Origin: Ceratotherium simum simum | Lineage: Eukaryota > Chordata > Mammalia > Perissodactyla > Rhinocerotidae | Assembly (NCBI RefSeq): GCF_000283155.1 | Contig: NW_004454171.1 | Span: forward strand, 12,270,990 to 12,334,989 | Length of the DNA: 64,000 nucleotides | Direction of reading: 5' to 3' | Shown here: positions 11,781-23,060 of the stretch, one piece after another | Layout: the number at the start of each line of letters is the position of its first letter | Position numbering within the stretch: position 1 is the first letter of the stretch | Position numbers and translations under genes: made by a program | The notes under the pieces: generated by a model | Told to the model about the DNA's origin: nothing | The model's database searches: none | The model's input: only the letters and a program-made list of their open reading frames with translations

Positions 11781-12215
11781 GGCCCGCCTGCGCTTGGGGA
11801 GGGGTCGGGGAGAGACCCGCGCTTCTCCCTGGCACTGAGTGCTAACCCAGGAGGGAGCTGGCTGGGGGAAGCCGTTGCTCCGTCCTCCGCACAGGCCAGG
11901 CTCTGGGCCTCGGGCGCGGCCCCGCGGCTCCTTGGCGGCCCACCGTCCCCGCCGCCCGCTGCGCTCCAGGACCAGCGGCGCTCTGCGCGAGCGAGAGGAA
12001 GCAGCGCCCGGCGCAGTGCGCCCAGGGCGACTCCGGCAGCGGCACCCAGACGGGTATCCCAGGCACCCTCGCTCCTCCCCAGTTTGGCCCTGCGCTCTGC
12101 GGCTGGCGACTCTCGGAGGAGAAGGGGCAGCTGGAGGCGCCCAGATTGCGCGGACCCCCGCCGAGGCCAGGAGCCGCGCCCCAGGCGAGGGGCTGTCACC
12201 GAGGAAAAGCAGAGT

Positions 12216-13244
12216 CGATTTTAGCTTCTAAAAAAGGAAGCAAGGAAGCGGCAGCAATCCGCCGCCTCACGTCCCTGCCGACCTCCATCTCATTTTCGAT
12301 TTTCTACTCTTTTGGTTTTCAGATAATTGGGCCGGAGGGAGGGGTACAGAATTGTGGATCCTGGAGACTGTTGGCAGACATATGTATCTTGCTGAGGAAA
12401 GACCAACAGAAAGGAAGACTGGAAATTTGGCTTTTTGGTTCACTTTTGTCACTGACTCACAAAAAAACAGTGATAACTCACTGTTATCTTGGGAGAGTAG
12501 CTTAACCTCTCGGGCTCAATTTCCTCATTCGTGAAATGGGAATAATATTACCGATGTCCGATTTGTCTTCCTCACGGGATTTTTTTTACTTTGGGAAAGG
12601 CAGTCTTTTTGTTAGATTGTTATTGTTTGCTTTTAGCCTTAAAATCAAAAGCTATACACAAACCCCAGGGATTAAACTCTCTTAAAAGGACAAATCTCAG
12701 AAAACCAGTGTCTTGAGCACTCGCGCTCCTCTCCAACCTCCCCTCCCCTTCCTTGCCCAGGAGTCACTCCTTGTTGGGACAGGAGGCAAGAATGCGCATC
12801 CTAACTGCTTCCCCGTGCGAAGAGGTGCTGGGAGTGAGGAGAGGGGAACTCAACCGACATACAGCCCATGTGGCGGCGTGTATGTGTGTGTATACACGTG
12901 CGCGCGCAAAAAATTGACCATTTTCATCTCCTGTTGTCAAAAACTTTTCCTGCTGGTACCAGTGACCACTCCATGAAGAGCAATTTATGAAGCGCCTTTT
13001 AAGAACTGGGAAGGCAAGTTTCATTGACAAAGAACATTTCTTTACTGCAGTTCTCGGCGTGAGAGTTCCGGAATGAGGATGGGTCGGGGACCCCAGACAA
13101 GCCAGGTGCTCTGGCCTTGGTGCTGAAGCCAGAGGCCATGCCTCTGGAGGCAACCTCTCAAATCAACGGCCATTGTCAGGGGCTCTGCCAAAAGCATTGC
13201 GGTCACGCCCTCTTACTACCTCCCGCCCAGCGCGTGTGCTTGTT

Positions 13245-13246
<2 letters not shown>
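12216..13246. other. Right shore of the CpG island with a MIR fragment
   Basis: A plus-oriented MIR core lies at about 12490-12580 (GGAGAGTAGCTTAACCTCTC, TTTCCTCATTCGTGAAATGG). The rest is unassigned and free of obvious transposons. Confidence 0.5.

Positions 13247-13296
<50 letters not shown>
13247..13296 (+). repeat. (GT)25 microsatellite
   Basis: An uninterrupted run of about 25 GT units, followed directly by a plus-oriented MIR tail (13297-13380, CACAGTGCCTGGAACATAAA). Uninterrupted runs of this length are usually polymorphic. Confidence 0.97.
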
Positions 13297-13301
<5 letters not shown>

Positions 13302-13380
13302 GGGAATAACATGTGAAAGCCACTAGCACAGTGCCTGGAACATAAACAAGTGCTCAATAAATTTTAGTTAATTGAATGGA
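13297..13380 (+). repeat. MIR tail fragment
   Basis: AAAATGGGAATAACATGTG followed by CTAGCACAGTGCCTGGAACA and GTGCTCAATAAATTTTAGTT, the 3' half of MIR. Confidence 0.8.
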
Positions 13381-14680
13381 TATTTGGGTACCTTTCTCTC
13401 AATCCCCTCCATAACTTACTTATTAAATTCAGTGTGGGCAAATTTTACTAAAGAGTAGTCTTAGAACATCTTTAAGGTAGCTGAATTCTCTCTAGCTTTC
13501 TTTCCACCATTTGATTTAAACATTATTGTGGGGAAGTTTGGACAGAGAACAAAATTTATCAAAGCCAAGAGATGTTCACCCAACACTCTACTCCTGGGTG
13601 GTATTTAGGTTCTGTACTATCTCCGGGCCCAAATAGAGTGATTCCATCCTAGGAAAAGTGATGACGACTGGGACAGAGTGAACTCAGACAGGTACATCTG
13701 GTATTAATTAGTGAATCTATTCTGAGGTCTCTGAGGAAACTTGGTTGGTACTGGGTGAAATGAGTGATTAAGGCTTCATGTGTGTCCTTTGTGGGGAACA
13801 TTTCCTTTGGGCTAAAACATGAGCGAAAGACCAGAGACCAACGTTTCTGTTCATTTTTCTGTCACAATATCATATTTAATAATTAATAATTTATACAACA
13901 TGCTCATTAAAAATAGATATCAAGTTGTAGGTGCAAATATGCACACTTTAACAAGATAAAAAATAAGTAAATGAGAATATTTGGGTTAAAAGTAGGAAAA
14001 ATAAGATGTCACTGGGATTAAGTTCTGTACACTTGCTAGAGATGGTCTAAAGTTTTGGCTCCAAACTTCCCAGCAGCCAGTGCAAAGAGGAAACACAATA
14101 AATGTCATGATTCACAGTGTGTAAGATACAAGTAAACTGGTTTCTCACAGAAAAACAACTATTTTTGGTACTGATACCTGACAGGAATTTCTCCCATGTG
14201 TCCGCATAAAATGATGTCTTGAACAATGATCTCAACAATGCCCCTAAAGCGAATAGATTTGAATTGCGTGGGCTGGCACCTATTTGTCTCACTCGGGGTA
14301 GCCCTTTGTCTGAGTGAGAGTTAAACTGCTGAGTGAAGGACCTGGTAAATGCCATGCTTACCCATGCTCTTAATGGGATGTTGGACTCTGAGTGTTGAGG
14401 CTATACCATCCTGGGAATCCTTATACTACAGTTGTTGCAGCTTCTGAAAGATTTGCAAAAATACTCTGGGTACCCAGCCTGGTATTTAAGGTCAGATCAA
14501 CGACAAGGCTGCCCTTGGAAGAGGTGTTACTCTTTGTGCTGGAACCCTCAAAGCCATCTCTGGGCCAATGCTCCAGCTTTAGTGCCTAGGAAAACCATCT
14601 GTTTAAACTTCACATTCCCAGGCCCCATAGATTCTTGCTCAGTAGGTCTGATATTATTTGATACTTCCCAGACCTACTGA
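13381..14680. other. Intergenic, nothing recognisable
   Basis: I see no gene, no clear transposon and only short open frames without domains. Confidence 0.4.
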
Positions 14681-14744
14681 AAAAATATATTTATACATAT
14701 AGTACAAATATATATACTGAAATATCTATATATATATTTACAAG

Positions 14745-15200
14745 CACACCAGGATGCAATGAAATCACCAAAAATGTTCCTTTTCCTCTTGGACAGAGCT
14801 AAAATGCAGTTCCCAGACTTCCTGCAGCTGTGTGGGACTGTGATAATTGAGTCCTGACCAATAGGATGTAGGCAAGAGTGATGTACATCACTTCTAGCAT
14901 TGGTCACTAAAACCACTCTTTCACTCCTGAGATCCTCTATGTTGGCATTTTCTCCTCTTGCCATGTGCTAGCTGGATACAGAGGACCCAGCAGAGGACTC
15001 TGAGGCCCTGAATGATGGCACAGACAGTATGTGGAGGGAATCTGTGCCCCTGGATGACCGTTAGGGAAGGCCGTGCTTTACAATCTGCTAATGCACATTG
15101 AACTATGAAATGAGCAATAGCTAAGTCTTTATGCTGTTAAGCTACTGAGATCTGGGGATTGTTTATTACTGAATCTAGCTTTACTTACCCTAATACATCA
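14745..15200 (+). repeat. Third copy of the repeat ending in GTTAAGCTACTGAGATCTGG
   Basis: It contains CCAATAGGATGTAGGCAAGA, GTGATGTACATCACTTCTAG and ends GCTACTGAGATCTGGGGATT before TTACTTACCCTAATAC. This is the same old dispersed family as at 6060 and 22230. Confidence 0.6.
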
Positions 15201-15559
15201 GGTGATTCTGAAATGGTCCAATAACCACACTTGGAGAAATAGCACCAGACAAAACTATGAGGAAGCAAATGAGTCAGCCTTCTGGTGACAATTCTTTAGC
15301 TTATAAGAATGACCTAAATGGTAAGATTCCCAGGTGGTGGAAATCCAGGTGAAAGCACGATTTGAAGTAAATGCCTCTCTAATTACATCAGATAAATGTT
15401 GCCACCCCATAATATATTCTTGGGAATCATTATTTCCATAGTATTACTTTGTTTCCTGAATATTTCCTTCCTCTTTCTCTTTCTTCCTTGATCCTGTCAC
15501 CACTCAGGGAGAAAGGTGAGTCCCAGGAGAAAAGGATGGAACGGCACTCATGTCTGTAG

Positions 15560-15690
15560 AGAGTCTGTTATGTGGCAGACACTATACTTAACATTTTTCA
15601 TGCATTATGCTCACATACATGCCTTCAAAATAGGCACTAATATTCTCATTTTACAATGAAGACTGTAAAACTTTGTTGGAATTATTGCTC
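15560..15690 (-). repeat. MIR fragment, antisense
   Basis: TATGTGGCAGACACTATACT and CTCATTTTACAATGAAGAC match the reverse complement of MIR. Confidence 0.6.
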
Positions 15691-15964
15691 TGAGCATTTA
15701 GAGACTTAATGGTGAGCTTATAGATCTGCTCCTTTAAGGAATCTTACTGGGTGACATAAGCACACTCAAGCTATGCATCTCAGTGGGAACATGGAGATAG
15801 GACATGGACTCAATTTCAGTGGTATCGTTGGACTGGAGCAGCAGTTTGGGAGGGGCAGTAGACCAGTTGACCCAGTTCTGGGAGGAGCTATTCTAAATGG
15901 ATCTAGGACAAGCCTGTTTGGACTTAAGCTCCTTGAACTCTGACTCTGGAAAAGGGACATGCTT

Positions 15965-16480
15965 TGTATAAAGAGCCTATTTTTGGCTCTTGAAACTCCA
16001 TTTCTAGAGACCAATTCTAAGGAAATAATTTGAAATATGTACAAAAATTTCTTCTATCACACTATTTACAAATAGAAAAAGAGGAAGAACCTAAATGCTA
16101 TTCAAGTTGATATGTCATTTACTGATGCATCAAGTGAAATAAATACATGGTCATTAAAATAACCACACAGAGAGTTTGTAATTACTTTGAAAATGATTAC
16201 AGGATAATGTTAAGTGAAAAATATTAAAATATAAATTTGAATAAATATGGTCATCTCCAATTAAAAATAAAAACATCAAAACTAGTTATAGAAAAAAGAT
16301 TGGAAAGAAATATACCAAAATGTTAATAGCCTTTGTCTTTGGGAAAAAGAATTGGAGGTGATTTTTTCCCCACTTTTCTGATTTTTTCCACATGTTCTCT
16401 TATGCTCATAAATATGTTTTATGTGGAAAATCATAAAATAAGAACATTTCAAATGTAAGGAATTTGTTTTTAGGGAAATA
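15965..16480 (+). mobile_element. Old L1 3' end
   Basis: TTCTAAGGAAATAATTTGAA, TGTACAAAAATTTCTTCTAT and AATGTTAAGTGAAAAATATT match the end of ORF2 and 3' UTR of ancient L1 in sense direction. It is heavily decayed. Confidence 0.65.
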
Positions 16481-16500
16481 GTTTAGAATAAAAATTTTAG

Positions 16501-16697
16501 AGCCAGCCTCAATGGCCTAGTGGTTAAAGTTTGGTGCTCTCACCGCTTCAGCAGCCCGAGTTGTTTCCCGGTCACGGAACCACACCGCCTGCCTGTCAGT
16601 TGCCATGCTGTGGCAGCAGCTCACATAGAAGAACTAGAAGGACTTTACAACTGTGTACTGGGGCTTTGGGGAAACAAACAAATTTTAAACTTTCTTT
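16501..16697 (+). mobile_element. ERE-type SINE
   Basis: It starts AGCCAGCCTCAATGGCCTAG and TGGTTAAAGTTTGGTGCTC, includes CCATGCTGTGGCAGCAGCTC and ends ACTGGGGCTTTGGGGAAAC, matching the short ERE layout. The flanks AATTTTAG and AATTTTAAA may be remains of a target duplication. Confidence 0.88.
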
Positions 16698-17330
16698 TAA
16701 AAAGTGTGAAATATAGCACACAGATAAATGTATCAAATATACAACTCAGGATTTTGCCACAAGGCAAGCGCCACAAGGTAAAGAAATAGAATATGATCAG
16801 TGCCCCAGAAGCCTGCCTCACATCCCTTTGATTCACCATCTCCTTCCTGGCCCCCAGGAGTGATGACTATTAAACTTCTATGGTAACTATTTCCTTCCTT
16901 TTCTTTAGAATTTTGTCTCCTAAGTTTGAATCCTTTAACACTCTGATTTCATGTACTTTTTTAACTTTATGTAAAGGGAATCGTAGAACATTCCTTTCTA
17001 TCTGCTTTCTTTTATTCAACACTATAAATGAGGTACATCCATGTTGCTGCACGTAGCGACATTCATTCATTGCTTTGTAGTATGGCATTGTAGGAACACA
17101 CCACTCTTTGTGCAGCGTTGTCCCATAGATGTTTCCAGGTTGGACTATTATGAGTAATGCTGCTATGAACATTCCTGTACATGTCTTTTAGTGCACACGT
17201 GCGGACATTTCTTTGAGTATCAACCTAGAAGCGGAATTTCTGGGTCACAGGGCATGTATACCTTTAAGTTCAGGAGATGATGCCAAACTGTCTTCCACGA
17301 TGGTTCTAGCAGTCTACACTCCTCGGAGAA
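16698..17330 (-). mobile_element. Old L1 3' end, antisense
   Basis: Antisense L1 phrases: GCTGCTATGAACATTCCTGT, GGAATTTCTGGGTCACAGGG. The minus frame at 17220-17340 carries the ORF2 C-terminal SWKTVWHHLLNL and DPEIPLLG. Confidence 0.8.
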
Positions 17331-18289
17331 GGAAGCATGTACTCTAACTCCTTTTGGAGTGGGAGCATATGGCCCATAAAAGAAGACTCCAGCAAATTTG
17401 TTCTCAGCCCCTTCCTTCCCAGGGACAGACTGGGAAAGCCTCTGTATCAGATTATGGGGTCCCCAAGGCTCACAAGGAATGTTTTCATTCTGTAACTCAC
17501 TAGACCAGAAGCTAAGCTGACTTTGAAGTGAATATACCAATACAGTGAAAAACACCTGACCCCCACAGAGCTGAAAGGCACTCAGAAATAATGCTTGAGT
17601 GAAGAGTTAGATACTGAGGAATGAAGTTCTGTATCTAAATAGATTACACAAATGAAATATTTTTCGGTAGTTCTCAATTTGAGGCCTTTAGGAAGCCATA
17701 GAAGCGGTAAGAGGACTTCACCAAGTATTTTAAATATTAAATAAAAACTTAGAGAAATCAAACATTGATTGAGGATCAAACTGGGCAGGATTTCTAAAGC
17801 TTTCCTGGCTTTGTTTTTGTCTAGAATTCTCTGAACTCATTTCGAGAGCCCTGGCCACTTCATGCTAATCACAAGCTTTGGTTGGAAGTCATAAGTATCT
17901 CTGATGAATAAAAACAGGAAAATTAGCGAAAAATTAACAGATGCATAATCTCTTAAACCATGGGGCTCAAGGGGTCCATGGTGATGAAGTGACTGGAAGC
18001 ACTGAAGGGTGTATCGGGCAGAACATGAGTGCTCTTGGCACCTCTTGAACATACCCCAAACCGCCAACTCCATAACTCCTTCTTGTACTTCCTAGGGCAG
18101 GCTCTCACTGGGATTACCATGGGGATGACCATTTTTTGCCCTTATTCGGGGCATAGGGGCTTAGCATTTGACAAGCCTGCTCCATCAGGGTAAAAGAAAA
18201 ATCATGCAGATGACACGTGCCACCTCTGTAAAAAATACATCTTGGAAGGCAGAATGATGTCACCATATGATGAGCAAAAGACCCTGTAT
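17331..18289. other. Intergenic, nothing assignable
   Basis: No gene and no repeat family that I can name. A phrase like GTTCTCAATTTGAGGCC near 17670 hints at a hAT-type fossil but is too weak to call. Confidence 0.35.
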
Positions 18290-18790
18290 TAGTTTTCTGT
18301 GGCTGCCATAGCAAATTACCACAAACTTGGTGGCTTAAAATAACACAAATTTATTATCTTCAAGTCTGACACAGGCCTCACTGGACTAAAATCAAGGTGT
18401 CAGCAAGGCTGCGCTCCTTCTGGAGGCTCTAGGAAGAATCCGTTCCCTTGCCGTTTCCAGCTTCTGCAGGCTGCCCACATTCCTTGGCTTGTGGCCTCTT
18501 CCTCCATCTTCAAAGCCAGCAACATTATATCTCTCTGACCACTTTTCCTTAGTCACACCTCCTTCTGCATGTCTTCTTCTGCCCCCCACTTATACTTTTA
18601 AGACCCCTGTGATCACTTAGGGCCCACCAGTATCATCCTGGATAATCTCCCTATCTTAAGGTCAGCTGGTTGACAACCCTAATTCCACGTACAGCCTCAA
18701 TTTCCCTTTGCCCTGGAACCTAGCAGAGTCACACGTTCCAGGGATGAGGGTGTGGACATATTCGTGGGGCCGTTGTTCTGCCCACTGCAG
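18290..18790 (+). repeat. Old interspersed repeat, copy 1 of a shared family
   Basis: It starts TGTATTAGTTTTCTGTGGCT and TACCACAAACTTGGTGGC, with CTTCTGGAGGCTCTAGGAAG and CTTCCTCCATCTTCAAAGCC in the middle, and ends ATTCGTGGGGCCGTTGTTCT. A closely similar full-length copy lies at 53126-53620 and a related one at 37540-37900. I do not assign a family name. Confidence 0.8.
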
Positions 18791-20940
18791 ACCTTTGTAA
18801 CAAATGGCTGATTGGTGTGCCATGAGGCCAAAACGGGACGAGGCCGTGGGTGGAAGTGAGAAAGTATAAAACCTTTGCCTCCTGCCTCCTCCTGGTGAGC
18901 CAGAGTGCAGAGGACGGTGAGCAAATCCTGTAAAGGATGTGACTGTGCACTCAGTCCTGGAAGGGACATCCTTGGGTTTACTGAAGTTTCTCTGCCAACT
19001 TTCCAGGTGTTTTCAGGCCACCTCTAGACTTGTTGCTGAGACACTGATAGCTGAGTAGTGGGTGAGCTCTTCTCCTCTCGCATCTCAGGAGACATGTTGT
19101 GGGAATGCTGCTCCGAGGGCTGGAGGATACCAGAAATCAACAGGGTCCTAGTGGCTAACCACGAAACTTCTACGTGCCAGATGTCAGGCATAAGCATTGT
19201 ATATGCACTGTCTTAATCTTTGCAAGAGTAGATAAGATTATTATTGCACCGATTGAGAGACGAGGAAAAGGGACACCCAGCCCGTGTCCGTGGCCATCAC
19301 AGCCCCGCAGCCGTGACCAAGCTGGGAGGGCCAGGAAGAAGAGCCGGGCACATGAGGGTTTTTTCTTGTGAATGCCTCTTATTCTGAAGGAGGATGTTTT
19401 TGGGTTGCGCTCTCTCAGCTCTTGCTAAGCAACGCCCAGGGCGTTTGGCCGTAGGTGCCTTCTCCCTGCCAGCCTGGCGGATGGAGGCAAGAAGTCGTTA
19501 CATTTCTCACTGAGCAGATTAAAAATGCCAGTTCCCAGGAGCGGATGGCAGCCTTGCCCCCGGTGCCACCTGGGCCCTTTGAGGCTGCAGCGATGCCGAG
19601 AGGGGCGGGGGGCGGGGGTGGCCAAGGGATTTAGGTCTCCTTTGTCCCCAAACTCTCTTGTTTGGGTGGGGCTGCATCTGTTGTGGGGGATGGCTGTTCT
19701 GTAATGAGGCCTGTGGCGTGGCCGTTTCTGCTCCCTGGCCTCCTTGGCATGGGACCAGCCTTTGCAGGGTGGGTGCCCTCTTTATGGAGGAGGCTGTCAG
19801 AACCCCTGAGACTGGTGCCCAGACCTTCGTCTGACTCTTCTTTATTTACCACTGCAGTTCTCACTGGTCTCTTCTTCTGGAACTCCTACACAACAAAGGT
19901 AAGGTGCCTGGCTGCCGCCCACCCCAGTCTCTAAGTTTCTGCTGTTTCACGTTTCAATTTTTTTTCCTGTGTGTATTATTGTTACCTCCCAAAGAAGTTT
20001 CTAGAAGGCAAATACGGTTCTCATTCTCTGGTATCTCTTCTTTCATTCACCCCAGTGCTGTGACAGAAGAGGTACATAAATAATTTTTGTATTCATTCTT
20101 CTTGGCTGAATTGTAGCAGAAATGAAGCTATTTAAACGGATTTCTGACATATGTGGACCTCTGATAGAAAGAATAGAAAGGCCAGCAACTTCTGAGCAAC
20201 ACATATAAATATAAAATAAAATGCTTTTTCTGCTTTATTGAAAAATGATTTTCCATTACCTAGATTTTATCCTCTAAATCAAAGGTTCATGTCAGAAAAT
20301 TCTTTTAGCTGTTGGGTCAGTAAATCTTTTATATCCTGAAAATGTGGTATGCTTTCTCCTTCCTGGAAATGAGAACAGTTTCAGTAATTCTGTTTTCTTT
20401 CTGCCAGGGAGCTCAAAGGTATACTCAAAGCCTCGTCAGAGCAATGATATTTAGTCCTTTCCATGGCTCAAACTCTCCATTCTGTCCCCAGATTATTTTT
20501 GGTGAGGGGGGGAGTGCAAATGAAGACCAGTAAAGCTGACATTTTAGGAAGTACAGAGAAGGGAAACTGACTTACTGATAAGGAAGCATAATTGGGAGAT
20601 ATTGTTAAAATATTATACTTATGATTTTGATTTTTTTCTTTTCAAACCCATTTGATTCCCGACTCTCCCCCCTCCCCACTTCTTTTTCCATTGGTGTCCA
20701 CAGGAAGCCTGGCAATAGGATTGTGGATGCAGACTCCCAGCCGGCAGCCCCGAACTGAGGGGACTTCCGCATTCAGATCGGTGCAGCCCCCCTCACTAGA
20801 CCCCAGTGGGGACATGCCAGGGAGGTGAGTCACAACCAGACCTGACACCAGTGAGTCACACGCCCTGAGGTGGGAAACCACGGCGAAAACTGCCGTTAAT
20901 AAATTTCATCTTGTTCTTGTGAGCCCTTTGTTCCAGCTGC
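18791..20940. other. Intergenic with a MIR fragment
   Basis: A minus-oriented MIR fragment lies at about 19165-19285 (TACGTGCCAGATGTCAGGCA). A GC-richer patch at 19560-19620 is too short for a CpG island. I see no supported gene. Confidence 0.4.
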
Positions 20941-20946
20941 TTATGA

Positions 20947-22085
20947 TTTTTTAACAGCTTTCTTGAGGAATAATTAACATTCCATATACAAGTCACCTAC
21001 GTAAAGTGTACAATTCAATGGCTTTTCGTATATTTAGTATACTCGCTGTATACTATATCCATGACCACAATGAATTTTAGAACACTTTCATTATCCCCAA
21101 AAGCAACCCCACACCCCTCAGCTGTCACCTCCCTAGCCTCTGCATCCCCCCAGCTCTAGACAACCACTAATCTGCTTTCTGTCACTATAGATTTGCCTAT
21201 TCTGGACATTCCGTATAATTGGAATCATGCAATATGTGGTCCCATGTGACTGGCTTCTTTCACTTAGCTTAATATTTTCAAAGTTCATCCATATTGTAGA
21301 TGTATCAGTACTTTATTCCTTTCTTCCCCCCAAATAATATTCCATTATACAGATATATCACATCAGTTGATGGACATTTGGGGTGTTTCTACGTTTTGGC
21401 TATTATGAATAGTACTGCTGTGAACATTTGTGTACAAGTTTTTGTGTGGACATATGTTTTTGTTTCTCTGGGGTATATACCTAGGAGTAGAACATGGTAC
21501 CTCTATGTCTAAACATTTGATGAACTGCCAGACTGTTTTCCAAAGTGGCTGCACCATTTTCCATTCCTACCAGCAGCACGTGAGAGTTCCAATTGCTCCA
21601 TATCCTCGCCAACACTTGTTATTATCTGTCTTTTTTATTATAACTGTCCTAGTGGGTGTGGAGTGGTATCCCATTGTGGTTTTGATCTGCATTTCCCTGG
21701 TGGCGCACTTCCCTGTGGGGCACTTTCCATGTGCTTCTTGGACATTTGTATATCTTCTTTGAAGAAACAGCTATTCAGATAGTTTGCCAATTTAAAAAAT
21801 TGGATTGTCTTTTTATAATCGTGCTGTAATAGTTCTTACTATATTCTAGATACAAGTCCCTTATCAGATATACAATTTGCAAAGATTTTTCTCCCATTTT
21901 GTGGGTTTTGTTTTCATTTTCTTGACAGTGTCCTTGGAAACCCAAAAGGTTTCAATTTTGATGATGTCCAGTTGATCTATTTTTTTTGTTGTTGCCTGTG
22001 CTTTTGGTATCATATTTAAGAAACCATTGCCTAAAGTTATGAATTTTTTGAAAATCCTCATCTATCATCCAGTGTATTTTTTTCT
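20947..22085 (-). mobile_element. L1 3' UTR and ORF2 end, antisense
   Basis: It starts with antisense 3' UTR TTTTAACAGCTTTCTTGAGG and GTGTACAATTCAATGGC, then ATTATGAATAGTACTGCTGT, GCACCATTTTCCATTCCTAC, and TAGTGGGTGTGGAGTGGTAT. On the minus strand this is ORF2 C-terminus followed by 3' UTR. About 1.1 kb, decayed, truncated. Confidence 0.92.
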
Positions 22086-22229
22086 CTTTTCAATGTTAGT
22101 GTCATCCTCCAATTTAATGAGCAGATAACTAACGTCTATCCTTATGAAAGTGAGTAGTAAAATGTTGACCAGCACAGACTTGAGTACTGAGTGTGGTGGA
22201 GACGGCTAACCTCCCATCAAAATCCCCCT

Positions 22230-22650
22230 TTGTCTTTTTCCATCATAGTGGAATTGGAGCTGATGCATGGCTGCCCAGTGAGGCCTCATTTCCCAGCAGT
22301 TACATGTGGCTATGTGACCAAGACGGGGTCGCATAGACACCCCTTCTCCCCAAAGACAGGGGGTTTAAGACAGTGAGTGTGCCTCCCCCATGCTGGTGTG
22401 ACCTGGACACAGTGTGGTCCAGCCCCAGACACACAGAGGACAACAAGGCCCTTGGGAATGGCAGGGCCCCAGGATGGAAGAGCCTGGGTCCCTGGATGCT
22501 CACATGGAGCAGAGCTGCCCACCGGCCTGGACCACTCACCCCAGACTATTATATGAGTCAGAAATAAATGGTTTTCTTCTTTAAGTCATTGTATTTTTTC
22601 TTTGGTGGGGTGGATCTCTTGTTACAGCAGCTTAGCCTTTTCCCTCCCTA
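22230..22650 (+). repeat. Fourth copy of the AAATAA-ending old repeat
   Basis: TGGCTATGTGACCAAGACGG begins the middle part; CAGAAATAAATGGTTTTCTT then TAAGTCATTGTATTTTTTC and CTTGTTACAGCAGCTTAGCC end it, the same layout as copies near 6060, 7220 and 15150. Confidence 0.55.
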
Positions 22651-22789
22651 AGACGTGAGGAAAGTTGTGCGTTACTCAAGTCAAGATTTCATCAATTGTG
22701 ACTTAGTCGGCATCCTTAGTGTAATCATTAAGCAGGTACAGATCTGCATAGCCGCCATCTTGCTGTAATTCCTGGGTGCAGTTCTTCAT

Positions 22790-23060
22790 GGTATCATGGT
22801 TTGGTGTTCAGGCTCTGGCATGGGCCTCCCAGGGTTCCAACCCCACTCTCGGTTTGTACCACTTGCAACCCTGGGCAAGTTACTTAGTCCTCCTCATCAA
22901 TCACTTCAGTTTCCTCAGCTTTAAAATGTAGATAATAGAACCTATTACCTCTTTCATAGGGCATTTCTGACGACTAAATGTTAACGCATATCTAGCACCT
23001 AGACCGAGGCTGGCCCAGGGTCAATACTTGCTTGCATTTAGTTCTTATTATTTTACACCT
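22790..23060 (+). repeat. MIR SINE
   Basis: GGTGTTCAGGCTCTGGCATG, CCCTGGGCAAGTTACTTAGT, TCAGTTTCCTCAGCTTTAAA and the tail CTAGCACCTAGACC follow the full MIR order. Confidence 0.85.

Larger units (their letters stand above)
9590..12215. promoter_or_regulatory. Discontinuous CpG island, no recognisable coding sequence
   Basis: The sequence becomes very GC- and CpG-rich at about 9590-10990, again at 11030-11310 and at 11780-12215, with moderately GC or AT-rich gaps. Open frames up to 272 codons occur on both strands, but they overlap in all frames, are rich in P, A, G and R, and show no domain I recognise, so they look like composition effects. The interval is free of recognisable SINEs and LINEs, which is typical of developmental regulatory CpG islands. 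It may be a promoter of an unannotated non-coding transcript or a Polycomb-type regulatory island. The position relative to MSRB2 suggests the PTF1A upstream domain, which is inferred from remembered human gene order. Confidence 0.8.

Noticed and set aside
9590..12215. PTF1A coding exon in the CpG island
   Set aside because: No frame on either strand shows a bHLH domain or any stretch I recognise from PTF1A. The gene is expected outside the window.
13117..13357. Frames containing poly-Val/Cys or poly-Thr/His
   Set aside because: They are translations of the GT microsatellite.
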